Positions 5,925 through 14,455 of a stretch of DNA of 47,059 nucleotides are shown here, piece after piece. Numbering within the stretch: position 1 is the first letter of the stretch; each line of letters opens with the position of its first letter. The translations under genes were made by a program, and so were the position numbers. A model generated the notes under the pieces. That model was given only the letters and a program-made list of their open reading frames with translations, was not told the origin of the DNA and did not search any database. The DNA is from a bacterium (lineage in GTDB: Bacteria; Patescibacteriota; Microgenomatia; Levybacterales; UBA12049). The stretch covers positions 1 through 47,059 of the forward strand of contig JAJXYH010000019.1 of assembly GCA_021780675.1 (NCBI GenBank), in the 5' to 3' direction.

Positions 5925-7259
5925 ATGAGAAAAGTGTTTGCAAAATTTATTATTAATTATTTAAGAGTTATTGCAAAACTTAAATTAAGAAGTATAAATC
6001 CAATAATCATCGGTGTAGGCGGCGCAAGCGGTAAGACTACTCTTTCGAATTTTATCTACTTAATTTTTAGTAAAAAATATAAAGTAAGGCAGGGAAAAGG
6101 AAAGAACAGCGAGACAGGAATCCCCTTAGATATTTTAAAGTTATCTACAGGAAGCTATAAATTTTTAGATTGGCTTAGAGTCGTAGTTCAGGCACCTTTT
6201 AGGCTTTTTTTAGACTTTGATAAATATGATGTATATGTTGCAGAAATGGGTATTGATAGTCCGGTTGAGCCTAAAAATATGTCGTATTTACTTAAAATAA
6301 TAAAGCCGCAGATTGCGGTTTTAACAAATATTTCTTATGAACACAGTGAATATTTTGAGCCGCTTGCAATGGATGAAGACTTTAAAAATGTAGAAGAAAA
6401 AATATTAAATTTAACTGCACAACAGGAAATGCTTCTTTTAACCTCGGTAGGAGAATCGGGCACAGCAGTTTTAAATATAGACGACGATTATATAAATTCG
6501 GCGAAAAAAGAAATACAAGCTAAGAAAATTACGGTTTCTCTAAAAAATGATTCGGCAGATTTTTATATTAATGAAATTAAAAACTATGTTGATAAATTCG
6601 ACCTACATTTTATACATGAGGGAGAAAAATATAAATTAACTATCGACAATCCCCTGCCTGTGCATTTTGCATACAGTTTTGTAAGCGCGATTGCGGTTGG
6701 TAAGGCAGGAGGAATAAAAATATCGGAATCGATAAGTATTTTAGAAAATGATTTTTACCTGCCTGCCGGTAGAATGAGTTTTTTTAAAGGCGTTAAAGAT
6801 TCAATTATTGTGGATTCTTCTTACAATAACGCTACTCTTACTCCGATTTTAGACTTACTAGGCTTTGTTAAAGAAATTGGCAACCAAAGAAGAAGAGTTG
6901 GGATCATTGGGGATATGAGGGAGCTTGGAACCATGAGTAAGCCACTGCACGAGGAAGTTGCGAGAAAAATTCTTGAGACCTTGGATGCTGTGATTTTAAT
7001 CGGACCGTTAAGTCAAAAATATATATTACCGATTCTAAGAAGTAATAACTTCCCTGTATCTTCGTTTTTAAACTTTACTTCGGCAAAATCAACAATTTTG
7101 GAGCAAGTTAAGCCTAAGAATATAGTACTGGTTAAGGGTTCGCAGAATACATTATTCTTAGAAAGAGTTGTTGAAATGCTTCTTAAAGACCCTAAAGATA
7201 AAGAAAAACTTTGCAGACGTGGTGAATACTGGGATAGGATAAGAGAGAAAACTTTATAA
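5925..7259 (+). CDS. murF: MurF-like Mur ligase (UDP-MurNAc-tripeptide:D-Ala-D-Ala ligase), lacking the N-terminal domain
   Basis: ATP-dependent amide ligase expected to add D-Ala-D-Ala to the UDP-MurNAc tripeptide. The P-loop GGASGKTT is at residues 32-39, followed by KNSETGIPLDIL (typical of MurF), MGIDSPVEPKNM, the DSSYNNA segment of the C-terminal domain and GDMRELG. The protein is 444 residues with only about 30 before the P-loop, whereas E. coli MurF has about 100; the UDP-substrate-binding N-terminal domain is replaced by a short hydrophobic helix (FAKFIINYLRVIAKL). A MurT-like ligase is an alternative, but GDMRELG and the dcw location favour MurF. Confidence 0.85.
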   Translation: MRKVFAKFIINYLRVIAKLKLRSINPIIIGVGGASGKTTLSNFIYLIFSKKYKVRQGKGKNSETGIPLDILKLSTGSYKFLDWLRVVVQAPFRLFLDFDKYDVYVAEMGIDSPVEPKNMSYLLKIIKPQIAVLTNISYEHSEYFEPLAMDEDFKNVEEKILNLTAQQEMLLLTSVGESGTAVLNIDDDYINSAKKEIQAKKITVSLKNDSADFYINEIKNYVDKFDLHFIHEGEKYKLTIDNPLPVHFAYSFVSAIAVGKAGGIKISESISILENDFYLPAGRMSFFKGVKDSIIVDSSYNNATLTPILDLLGFVKEIGNQRRRVGIIGDMRELGTMSKPLHEEVARKILETLDAVILIGPLSQKYILPILRSNNFPVSSFLNFTSAKSTILEQVKPKNIVLVKGSQNTLFLERVVEMLLKDPKDKEKLCRRGEYWDRIREKTL

Positions 7260-7583
7260 TTTTAGGTTCAATTTGTCTCCAAGTCCGGTTTTAGAATTAT
7301 TAACACTGCCTGCAGGCAATTCCAAAACGATATCATACTTTGGATTCCATAAAATTACTCTATTGGGTTTAACGGATTCTTTGATAAATACAACTTCATA
7401 TCTTTTATTTAATACAATAAGGTCGAATGGTTTACTCATTAAAAAAGTGTGTATTCCAAAGCGGGTCCTAAAAACAATCGCCTCAACTTCTTGTTTAAAT
7501 AAAAGTCCAACCATTTTCGAAAGTCCTGTTTTATATAAAAAATTATTTGCAATAACAGTTTTTTTAGACTCGTTTTTTATCAT
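7254..7583 (-). CDS. DUF192 family protein
   Basis: A 109-residue protein matching the small DUF192 family: GLSKMVGLLF, then FGIHTFLMSKPFDLIVLN (equivalent to the usual F-WMKNT-IPLDI-FI segment), VKPNRVILWNPKYDIVLELPAG and GDKL. The family's biochemical role is not established; many members are exported, but no signal peptide is seen here. It is inserted antisense between murF and murE and overlaps the murF end by 6 bases. Its start codon lies seven bases after a TATAAT box, so it has its own promoter. Confidence 0.85.
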   Translation of the reverse strand: MIKNESKKTVIANNFLYKTGLSKMVGLLFKQEVEAIVFRTRFGIHTFLMSKPFDLIVLNKRYEVVFIKESVKPNRVILWNPKYDIVLELPAGSVNNSKTGLGDKLNLKL

Positions 7584-7590
7584 TCATCTT

Positions 7591-7596
7591 ATTATA
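7591..7596 (-). promoter_or_regulatory. -10 box placed for leaderless DUF192 gene
   Basis: On the minus strand TATAAT, then AAGATGA (seven bases), then the ATG at 7583. It lies back to back with the murE -10 at 7627-7632. Confidence 0.5.
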
Positions 7597-7626
7597 CAAA
7601 AACTAGAGAAAGGTAAAAATAAAAGG

Positions 7627-7632
7627 TATAAT
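7627..7632 (+). promoter_or_regulatory. -10 box placed for leaderless murE
   Basis: TATAAT, seven bases (actgttt), then the murE ATG at 7640. No SD is present. It restarts transcription after the antisense DUF192 gene. Confidence 0.5.
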
Positions 7633-7639
7633 ACTGTTT

Positions 7640-8833
7640 ATGTGGCAAAAGATTAAAAATCAGTACCATTTATTTATGGCTGTTCTTGCTAATGCGGCAT
7701 ATCTTTTCCCTACCAGAAAAATAAAAGTAATAGGTGTTACCGGTACAGACGGAAAGACAACTACTGTAAGCTTAATTTATCATATATTAAGCGCAAATAA
7801 TTTTAGGGTTTCGATGGTAACAAGCATAGGCGCAGTAATAAACAATAAAAATTTTGATATAGGATTTCACGTTACTACCCCCAGTTCATTTTCATTACAA
7901 AAATTAATAAAAATGACCAGCATTAAAGAAACAGACTATTTTATATTAGAGGTAACATCTCATGCGATCGATCAGAATAGAATCTACGGAATTCCTTTTG
8001 AAATTGGGGTGTTAACGAATGTGACCAATGAACACTTGGATTATCATAAAACCTATAAAAATTATTTATACACCAAATTAAAATTGATATTTAAGGCAAA
8101 AATTGGAATTGTTAATTTTGATGATGACTCTTATTCTTATATTTCAAAATTAAAAGAAACAAATAAAAACCATAAACTTTTAACGTTCGGCTTATCGGAT
8201 AAAGCGGATATAAATCCGAATAATTTTAATTTAGGAGCAGTTAACTTTAAAGATAAATTTAATCAATATAATTTATTAGCTGCCGTAGCTGCGGTAAGAC
8301 AACTGGGGGTTACAAATAATCAGATAATTAATGCATTAAAAGTATTTAAGATGCCAATTGGAAGAATGCAGACTATATATGATAAAGATTTTAAAGTTGT
8401 TATCGATTTTGCCCATACTCCTAATGCTTTTTATCAAATTTTAAGTTATTTTCGTCCCATTATTAAGGGAAAAATAATTCACGTTTTTGGTAGCGCAGGG
8501 GAAAGGGATGCAAAAAAGAGACCAATCTTAGGAAAAACATCTTCCGAATACTCTGACGTTTTAATTTTAACAGCAGAGGATCCCAGGAGTGAAAATGTTG
8601 ATAAAATAATTAATGAGATTTCAGTAGGAATTAAAAATGAGAAAGTAAACATTTTAAAAATTCCCAATAGAAAAAAGGCAATAGAAGAAGCCGTTAAAAT
8701 GGCGAAGAAAAACGATTTAATAATTATTACGGGAAAAGCGCATGAGAAATCTATGAATATGGGAAATGGGGAAGAAGCGTGGGATGAGTTCTCCGTTGTA
8801 GAAAAAGCGCTTAAAATACATGAAAAAAATTAA
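7640..8833 (+). CDS. murE: MurE-like UDP-MurNAc-tripeptide ligase, lacking the N-terminal domain
   Basis: Mur ligase expected to add the third amino acid to UDP-MurNAc-L-Ala-D-Glu. The P-loop TGTDGKTT is at residues 34-41, followed by EVTSHAIDQNRI, TNVTNEHLDYH, IDFAHTPNAF and GSAGERDAKKRP, all MurE hallmarks. The motif EDPRSENVD corresponds to DNPR of meso-diaminopimelate-adding MurE and keeps the arginine, so meso-DAP is the likely substrate (inferred). At 397 residues it is about 100 short; the N-terminal domain is replaced by a hydrophobic stretch (HLFMAVLANAAYLFPTRK). It overlaps murC by 14 bases. Confidence 0.9.
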   Translation: MWQKIKNQYHLFMAVLANAAYLFPTRKIKVIGVTGTDGKTTTVSLIYHILSANNFRVSMVTSIGAVINNKNFDIGFHVTTPSSFSLQKLIKMTSIKETDYFILEVTSHAIDQNRIYGIPFEIGVLTNVTNEHLDYHKTYKNYLYTKLKLIFKAKIGIVNFDDDSYSYISKLKETNKNHKLLTFGLSDKADINPNNFNLGAVNFKDKFNQYNLLAAVAAVRQLGVTNNQIINALKVFKMPIGRMQTIYDKDFKVVIDFAHTPNAFYQILSYFRPIIKGKIIHVFGSAGERDAKKRPILGKTSSEYSDVLILTAEDPRSENVDKIINEISVGIKNEKVNILKIPNRKKAIEEAVKMAKKNDLIIITGKAHEKSMNMGNGEEAWDEFSVVEKALKIHEKN

Positions 8834-10232
8834 AAACATTCACTTTGTCGGAATTAAAGGCGTCGGGATGACACCGCTTGCAATTATTGCCAAAGAGGCC
8901 GGTTTTGCAGTTACGGGTTGTGACACTCAAGATAGTTTTATAACGGATGAGCCGTTGAAAAAAGCAGGTATTAATCCGCTTGTAGGTTTTGATAAGTCAC
9001 ATGTTGTAAATGCCGATTTGGTAATAACAACAGGAGCAAATGGCGGTTTTGATAATCCTGAAAACTTGGAGGCTAAAAATCTAGATATTCCCATATTAAC
9101 ACAGGGTGAAGCAATTGCTAAATTTCAAAGCGGTGAATTTTTCGGTAAAAAATATGAAGGAATATCTATCGCAGGAACCCACGGAAAGACAACAACGACA
9201 GCAATGATTGCAGTTGTCTTAAAAGCGAACAAGCTTGACCCTTCTTTTGCAGTTGGTACAGGAATGATCCCGTTTTTGGATTCCGATGGACACTTTGGAA
9301 AGGGAAAATATTTTGTGGCGGAGGCAGATGAATATGCGACAGAACCCAAGTATGATAAAACACCCAAAATGCTACTGCAAAAGCCCAATATAGGCGTAAT
9401 TACCAATATTGAATACGACCACCCCGATGTTTATGCATCTTTAGAAGATTTAAAACGCGCATTCCTAAAGTTTGCAGAGGGAATAAGTAAGGATGGAGTT
9501 TTAATTACCAATATAGATAACGAAAATGTAAGAGAGCTTCTTAGATTCTATAAAGGAAATGTTATTACTTATGGATTTTCTAAAACAGCCGAGTTTGTCT
9601 TAACAAGGGTAAATATTGAGCAAGATAAAACATTTTTCTGGATAGAAAGAAATGATGTAAGTTTAGGTGAATTTTCAATTAATGTGTCCGGAGAACATAA
9701 TGCGCTTAACGCTTTGGCTGCAATTATTTCCTGTACAGAACTGGGATTACCGATAGAGCAAATAAAAAAGGGACTACTTTCTTTTAAAGGCACTAAAAGA
9801 AGAATGGAGTATATAAAAACAACTTATCAGGGAGCGTTAGTGTTTGATGATTATGCACATCATCCGACTGAAATACGGAAAACCTTAGAAACTCTTAGGA
9901 AAACCTATCCGAGTAAAAAAATTGTTTGTATTTTTCAACCGCATACATATTCGCGTACGAAATCTTTATTTGAACAATTTAAGAGTTCATTTACCGATGT
10001 TACAGAGCTAATTTTAACTAAGATTTACTCTTCCAAACGGGAAACTCCCGATCCGTTAGTTTCATCCGAAATTTTAGCCCAGCAAATTTCAACTACAAAA
10101 AACGGTGTAATATATACAGAAAACTTGGAAGATGTGGTAAAATATGTCGTTTCGAAGGCTTATGGTAGAGAATATATAATAATTACCATGGGAGCAGGGG
10201 ACGTATATAAAATTTTGGAGGAAATAAACTAA
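8820..10232 (+). CDS. murC: UDP-N-acetylmuramate--L-alanine ligase MurC
   Basis: Cytoplasmic ligase adding L-alanine to UDP-MurNAc, the first peptide step. Unlike its MurE and MurF neighbours it keeps the N-terminal Rossmann domain (IHFVGIKGVGMTPLA at 7-21). The P-loop GTHGKTTTT is at 119-127, followed by EADEYATE, NIEYDHPDVY, VFDDYAHHPTEI and the C-terminal FQPHTYSRTKSLF typical of MurC. Its 470 residues are normal. The recycling ligase Mpl is related but usually has a different N-terminal motif, so MurC is preferred. It is followed by murA after one base. Confidence 0.93.
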   Translation: MKKIKNIHFVGIKGVGMTPLAIIAKEAGFAVTGCDTQDSFITDEPLKKAGINPLVGFDKSHVVNADLVITTGANGGFDNPENLEAKNLDIPILTQGEAIAKFQSGEFFGKKYEGISIAGTHGKTTTTAMIAVVLKANKLDPSFAVGTGMIPFLDSDGHFGKGKYFVAEADEYATEPKYDKTPKMLLQKPNIGVITNIEYDHPDVYASLEDLKRAFLKFAEGISKDGVLITNIDNENVRELLRFYKGNVITYGFSKTAEFVLTRVNIEQDKTFFWIERNDVSLGEFSINVSGEHNALNALAAIISCTELGLPIEQIKKGLLSFKGTKRRMEYIKTTYQGALVFDDYAHHPTEIRKTLETLRKTYPSKKIVCIFQPHTYSRTKSLFEQFKSSFTDVTELILTKIYSSKRETPDPLVSSEILAQQISTTKNGVIYTENLEDVVKYVVSKAYGREYIIITMGAGDVYKILEEIN

Positions 10233-10233
10233 T

Positions 10234-11577
10234 ATGGACAAATTTATTGTAAAGGGAGGAAAAAAAATGCGGGGAACGGTTAACGTGTTTGGTTCAAAAA
10301 ATGTAGCTACAAAATTATTAGTTGCAGCATGTTTAACAGATGAGGAGATAGTTATCGAAAATTTACCTCTTATCTCAGACGTTTTAATAATGATTGAAAT
10401 AGTGAGGCATTTAGGCGGAGAAGCTAAAATCATTGACCACAAATTAAAAATAAGAATGAATAAATTTCTAAGTGAGAAAATTTCTCTGGAAAAAGCAGCA
10501 GAAATAAGACCATCGTTTATGTTTTTGGCGCCGCTTTTAGCCCGTAAAAAAGTTGCAATTATTCCTAATCCCGGTGGATGCAGGATTGGAGCAAGACCAA
10601 TAGACAGGGTCATAGACGGACTTAAGCAAATGGGCGTTAAGATTAAATATGAAAGTAAAGACGGATATTTTCATGCTCTGGCGCCTGATGGTTTAAAAGG
10701 AACATCTTATAAATTTGTAAAGAGTACTCATACGGGAACGGAAACAATGATACTGGCCGCCACAAACGCAAAAGGTAAAACAATTTTGGAAAATGCGGGG
10801 CAGGAGCCTGAAATTGATGAGCTTATTGCACTTTTAAATAGAATGGGTGGAAAAATTAAAAGAGATACACAAAATCCAAGAAGAATAGAAATAGATGGAG
10901 TAAGAAAATTGCACGGAGCAAAGTTTATTATTGCTCCAGATAGAAATGAGATTGTAACTTTTGCATGTGCGGCATTAGCAACACGAGGAGATATATTTAT
11001 TGAAAATATTACCAAAAAAGGAATTGAAGAATTCTTAGAACTTTTCGAAAAAATTGGAGGGCACTATGAAGAAAAAAATAAAGGAATAAGATTTTACTAT
11101 AAAGGAAAATTAAAAGCACAAGATGTTACGACAGGATATTATCCCGGTTTTATGACAGATTGGCAGGGTCCATGGTCTGTTGTAATGCTTAAATCGGAAG
11201 GAACATCGATACTTCATGAAAGAGTTTATGAAAATAGATTTACTTATGTTGAAGATATAAATAAAATGGGCGCAGAAATAGAGCTTTTTAATCCGCAGGT
11301 TAAAGACCCCAAAAAATATTATAATTTTAATTACAAAGACGGAAAAAATTTCTTTCATGCAGCCAGAATTACTGGTCCAAAAGAATTGCATAATGCAATT
11401 TTAAATATTTATGATTTAAGAGCAGGAGCAACTTTGGTTCTTGCAGCCTTGGCAGCTCAGGGTGAAAGTGTTTTACTAGGGATTGAGCACTTGGATAGGG
11501 GATACGAAGAGTTTGATAAAAGACTTAAAAAATTAGGCGCAAACATAAAAAGAGTAAAAGAAGAAATTTATGAATAA
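10234..11577 (+). CDS. murA: UDP-N-acetylglucosamine 1-carboxyvinyltransferase MurA
   Basis: Enolpyruvyl transferase making UDP-GlcNAc-enolpyruvate from UDP-GlcNAc and PEP, the first committed step of peptidoglycan synthesis. The conserved SKN lysine is at 22 and the catalytic Cys at 116 in PGGCRIGARPID. Fosfomycin alkylates this Cys, so the enzyme is predicted to be sensitive by family knowledge. DLRAGATLVLAALAAQG near the end is also typical. Length (447) is slightly above the usual 420. The next gene starts 8 bases inside its 3' end, and AAAGGGAGG lies within its own coding start, so it is probably translated by coupling to murC. Confidence 0.95.
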   Translation: MDKFIVKGGKKMRGTVNVFGSKNVATKLLVAACLTDEEIVIENLPLISDVLIMIEIVRHLGGEAKIIDHKLKIRMNKFLSEKISLEKAAEIRPSFMFLAPLLARKKVAIIPNPGGCRIGARPIDRVIDGLKQMGVKIKYESKDGYFHALAPDGLKGTSYKFVKSTHTGTETMILAATNAKGKTILENAGQEPEIDELIALLNRMGGKIKRDTQNPRRIEIDGVRKLHGAKFIIAPDRNEIVTFACAALATRGDIFIENITKKGIEEFLELFEKIGGHYEEKNKGIRFYYKGKLKAQDVTTGYYPGFMTDWQGPWSVVMLKSEGTSILHERVYENRFTYVEDINKMGAEIELFNPQVKDPKKYYNFNYKDGKNFFHAARITGPKELHNAILNIYDLRAGATLVLAALAAQGESVLLGIEHLDRGYEEFDKRLKKLGANIKRVKEEIYE

Positions 11578-12307
11578 AACAATAGGAGCGATAATACTTG
11601 CTGCGGGTAAAGGTACCAGAATGAAATCTAAGCAAATAAACAAGGTCGCGCTTCACTTAGCAGATAAACCGATGATCTTACATACGGTTGAATTTTTAAA
11701 AGACAATAATATAAAAAATATTGTGGTAGTAGTCGGTTTTGCGAAAGAGTCGGTAATGAAACTTTTAGACGGCGGGGTAATTTTTGCAGAGCAAAAACAA
11801 AGGTTAGGGACTGCACATGCCGTTTCAACAGCAATTAAAAAATTGTCAGGAGAGGTTAAAGAGGTTTTGGTCTTAAATGGAGATGATTCCGCTTTTTATA
11901 CGAGTGAGATAATTAATAAGCTTGTTAATAAACATATTAAAGACCAAGCGGCTTTTACGTTTTTAACAATTAAAAAAAATAATCCTCTTGGTTTAGGAAG
12001 GGTTGTAAGAGATTCAAAAGGAAAAGTGCTGGCAGTTGTGGAGGAAAAAGACGCGACTAAAGCACAAAGAAAAATCACCGAAGTTAATCCCGCATGTTAT
12101 ATTTTTAAAGTCTCTTTTTTAAAAAAATATTTAAAAAAAGTTAAGAAAAGCCCGATTACCGGTGAATATTACTTAACCAGTCTTATAGATTTGGGTATAA
12201 AAAATTATGAAAAGATAGAAACGCTTGCCGCGGGAAATCTTTTATGGAGAGGTGTTAATACACAGGAAGAGCTTTTAGAGGCTCAAAAATTAATCAAAAA
12301 AAATTAG
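11570..12307 (+). CDS. GlmU-like nucleotidyltransferase (uridylyltransferase domain only)
   Basis: A 245-residue sugar-nucleotide pyrophosphorylase. It opens with LAAGKGTRMKS, the nucleotide-binding loop of GlmU and related enzymes, followed by EQKQRLGTAHA, LNGDDSAFYT and a C-terminal GEYYLTSLIDL, all like GlmU uridylyltransferase domains. The product would be UDP-GlcNAc, feeding MurA encoded immediately upstream with an 8-base overlap. The left-handed beta-helix acetyltransferase half of bifunctional GlmU is absent, so glucosamine-1-phosphate acetylation must come from elsewhere or use another sugar substrate. Substrate identity is inferred. Confidence 0.8.
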   Translation: MNKTIGAIILAAGKGTRMKSKQINKVALHLADKPMILHTVEFLKDNNIKNIVVVVGFAKESVMKLLDGGVIFAEQKQRLGTAHAVSTAIKKLSGEVKEVLVLNGDDSAFYTSEIINKLVNKHIKDQAAFTFLTIKKNNPLGLGRVVRDSKGKVLAVVEEKDATKAQRKITEVNPACYIFKVSFLKKYLKKVKKSPITGEYYLTSLIDLGIKNYEKIETLAAGNLLWRGVNTQEELLEAQKLIKKN

Positions 12308-12358
12308 TTCTCATATACAATTTGATATAGATTTATTGAATAAGCTAACTTCAAGTAT

Positions 12359-12364
12359 TATAAT
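12359..12364 (+). promoter_or_regulatory. -10 box placed for leaderless mraY
   Basis: TATAAT, seven bases, then the ATG at 12372. A second overlapping TATAAT (12364-12369) lies two bases before the ATG. No SD is seen. Confidence 0.5.
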
Positions 12365-12371
12365 ATAATCT

Positions 12372-13385
12372 ATGGCCCAACTATTAGGTTTTACTTTGCT
12401 TTCCCTAGTAATCACAGCGCTTCTTATAGTTCCTTTTATAGACTTTTTATATAAAATTAAGCTAAGAAGACAAGACCAAAAAACCGTAGATCTATTTAAT
12501 AAACCGACACCCATTTTTGATAAATTTCACGCCTGGAAGGTGGGTACTCCATTTGGCGGAGGACTGCTTATAATTATCATAGTTTCTGTTCTTTTCTTAT
12601 GGTCTTTTGGTGTTTTAAACGTGGATGTTAGCTTATGGGAAATTTTCGTAATCCTTTTCACATTTATTAGCTTTGGGGTTCTGGGGTTTTATGATGATGT
12701 TAAAAAATTGATAAATGGAAGGGACAATATTAATTTTTTTGGTTTAAGGTTTAGACATAAATTTATTCTTCAGTGCCTTTTAGCTGTTGTTCCCGCAACT
12801 ATTTTATACACGCATCTTGGTTATAGTTTTTTGTTTGTACGGGGCTTGGGGCAAGTTAATGTAGGATTTTTGTATATTCCGTTTGCAGTATTTGTGATTG
12901 TATCTTTTGCAAACGCCTTTAATATTACTGACGGTCTAGACGGCTTAGCGCCCGGACTACTGCTAATTGCACTGGTTGCATTCCTTTCGATTTCATTTGC
13001 TAATGTTGAGCAGAGCCTTGGACTTTTTATTGCTATACTTATGGGCAGCGTTGCTGCCTTTTTATATTTTAACGTGTATAAAGCGAGGATTTGGTTAGGT
13101 GACGTAGGATCTATGTCACTCGGCGCGTCTTTGGCAATAATTGGACTTTTAACCGGCAAAATTTTGGCAATTGCCATTATTGGAGGGGTTTTTGTTTTAG
13201 AGGTAGGTTCATCTTTAGTTCAAATTTTAGGGAAGAAATTTTTAAAAAGAAAAATATTGCCGATTGCACCCTTACATTTATATTTTCAAAAAAGAGGTTG
13301 GGATGAGCCAAAAATCGTAATGCGCGCCTGGTGGTTGGGGATTGTATTTGCAATACTTGGGTTATACCTTGCGTATTACAAATAA
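12372..13385 (+). CDS. mraY: Phospho-N-acetylmuramoyl-pentapeptide-transferase MraY
   Basis: Polytopic membrane enzyme transferring phospho-MurNAc-pentapeptide to undecaprenyl phosphate to make lipid I. The 337 residues contain FYDDVKK with the Asp pair at 108-109, NAFNITDGLDGL at 181-192, WLGDVGSMSLG and the C-terminal PLHLYFQKRGWDE, equivalent to the MraY HHHFE...GW element; this separates it from WecA-type enzymes. About ten transmembrane segments are visible. It starts with its own -10 box and overlaps ftsW by one base (TAATG). Confidence 0.95.
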   Translation: MAQLLGFTLLSLVITALLIVPFIDFLYKIKLRRQDQKTVDLFNKPTPIFDKFHAWKVGTPFGGGLLIIIIVSVLFLWSFGVLNVDVSLWEIFVILFTFISFGVLGFYDDVKKLINGRDNINFFGLRFRHKFILQCLLAVVPATILYTHLGYSFLFVRGLGQVNVGFLYIPFAVFVIVSFANAFNITDGLDGLAPGLLLIALVAFLSISFANVEQSLGLFIAILMGSVAAFLYFNVYKARIWLGDVGSMSLGASLAIIGLLTGKILAIAIIGGVFVLEVGSSLVQILGKKFLKRKILPIAPLHLYFQKRGWDEPKIVMRAWWLGIVFAILGLYLAYYK

Positions 13386-14455
13386 TGAAAAGAATTGATT
13401 TAGTTCTTCTAATATCCGTATTGTTTTTAACTCTTTTCGGATTGTTTATGATCTATGATGCTTCTTCCTATGTTGCATTTAGAGATTTTGCAGATAAATA
13501 TCATTACATAAAAGACCAATTTTTTTGGGTAATCTTGGGGGCTGTGGCGCTTGGGTTTTTTTCTCATTTTGATTATCACAAGTTCTACAATCTTGCTTTA
13601 CCGATCATGGTTTTTGCAATTGCGCTTTTAATATTGGTGTTTGTACCCGGTGTAGGGGTAAAATTATTGGGCGCAAGACGGTGGATTAATTTACACTTTA
13701 CGCTTTTACAGCCTTCTGAGTTTGTAAAGCTGGCACTATCTACCTACTTGGCAGCCTGGTTTTCGAATAAAGAAAAGGGGAGACTTTGGGCATTCCTATT
13801 ACTTTTGGCATTTATAATATTTTTGGTAATGCTTGAGCCGGATATGGGAACGGCGGCAATTATATTGTTTGAGGGAATTGTAATTTATTTTTTATCAGGA
13901 GCGAAAACAATCTATTTTGTAATAATGGGACCAGTTATTGCCGTTTTAGGACTAATTTTTGCAAAGCTTGAACCATATAGAGCAGCAAGACTTACTACTT
14001 TTTTAAACGTTTCTCAAAACGTTGATTCAACGTCATATCATGTTAGGCAAATACTTATTGCTTTGGGTTCGGGAGGTTTAACTGGGGTGGGGATTGGAAA
14101 TTCATTACAAAAGTATGCCTTTCTTCCTGAGAGTACCACCGATTCTATTTTTGCGATAATTGCAGAAGAGTTGGGTTTTTTGGGATCCCTAGCAATAATT
14201 TTTGTGTTTATAATTGTTATATGGAGGGGATTTAGGATTGCTACAAACGCAAAAGATCTATTTGGAAAATTATTGGCAGGGGGGATAATTTCGTTTTTAG
14301 CAGGACAAATAATGATTAACTTAGCAGCACAAACGGCACTGTTACCGCTTACGGGAATTCCTTTGCCGTTTATTTCTTATGGAGGTTCGGCTTTAATTAT
14401 CAATTTGGCAGCAATCGGAATTTTACTTAACATATCTAAACAAAGCAAAGTATGA
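13385..14455 (+). CDS. ftsW: FtsW, SEDS-family septal peptidoglycan polymerase
   Basis: SEDS glycosyltransferase that polymerises lipid II at the septum with FtsI. The 356 residues form about ten membrane segments and include QPSEFVKLALSTYLA, LEPDMGTAAI (the catalytic Asp region), SYHVRQILIALGSGG and the C-terminal GIPLPFISYGGSAL. The track start at 13331 lies inside mraY; ATG 13385, overlapping the mraY stop as TAATG, gives the normal MKRIDLVLLI start. A second SEDS protein (rodA) is at 30770; location in the dcw cluster makes this one FtsW. Confidence 0.94.
   Translation: MKRIDLVLLISVLFLTLFGLFMIYDASSYVAFRDFADKYHYIKDQFFWVILGAVALGFFSHFDYHKFYNLALPIMVFAIALLILVFVPGVGVKLLGARRWINLHFTLLQPSEFVKLALSTYLAAWFSNKEKGRLWAFLLLLAFIIFLVMLEPDMGTAAIILFEGIVIYFLSGAKTIYFVIMGPVIAVLGLIFAKLEPYRAARLTTFLNVSQNVDSTSYHVRQILIALGSGGLTGVGIGNSLQKYAFLPESTTDSIFAIIAEELGFLGSLAIIFVFIIVIWRGFRIATNAKDLFGKLLAGGIISFLAGQIMINLAAQTALLPLTGIPLPFISYGGSALIINLAAIGILLNISKQSKV

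Noticed and set aside
7273-7656. 127-aa plus-strand ORF in the track
   Set aside because: Antisense to the DUF192 gene, whose family motifs are on the minus strand.
10089-10613. 174-aa minus-strand ORF
   Set aside because: Antisense shadow spanning the murC-murA junction; no motif and low-complexity composition.
13331-13384. Upstream start for ftsW
   Set aside because: Extends into mraY; the TAATG overlap start at 13385 gives the usual FtsW N-terminus.
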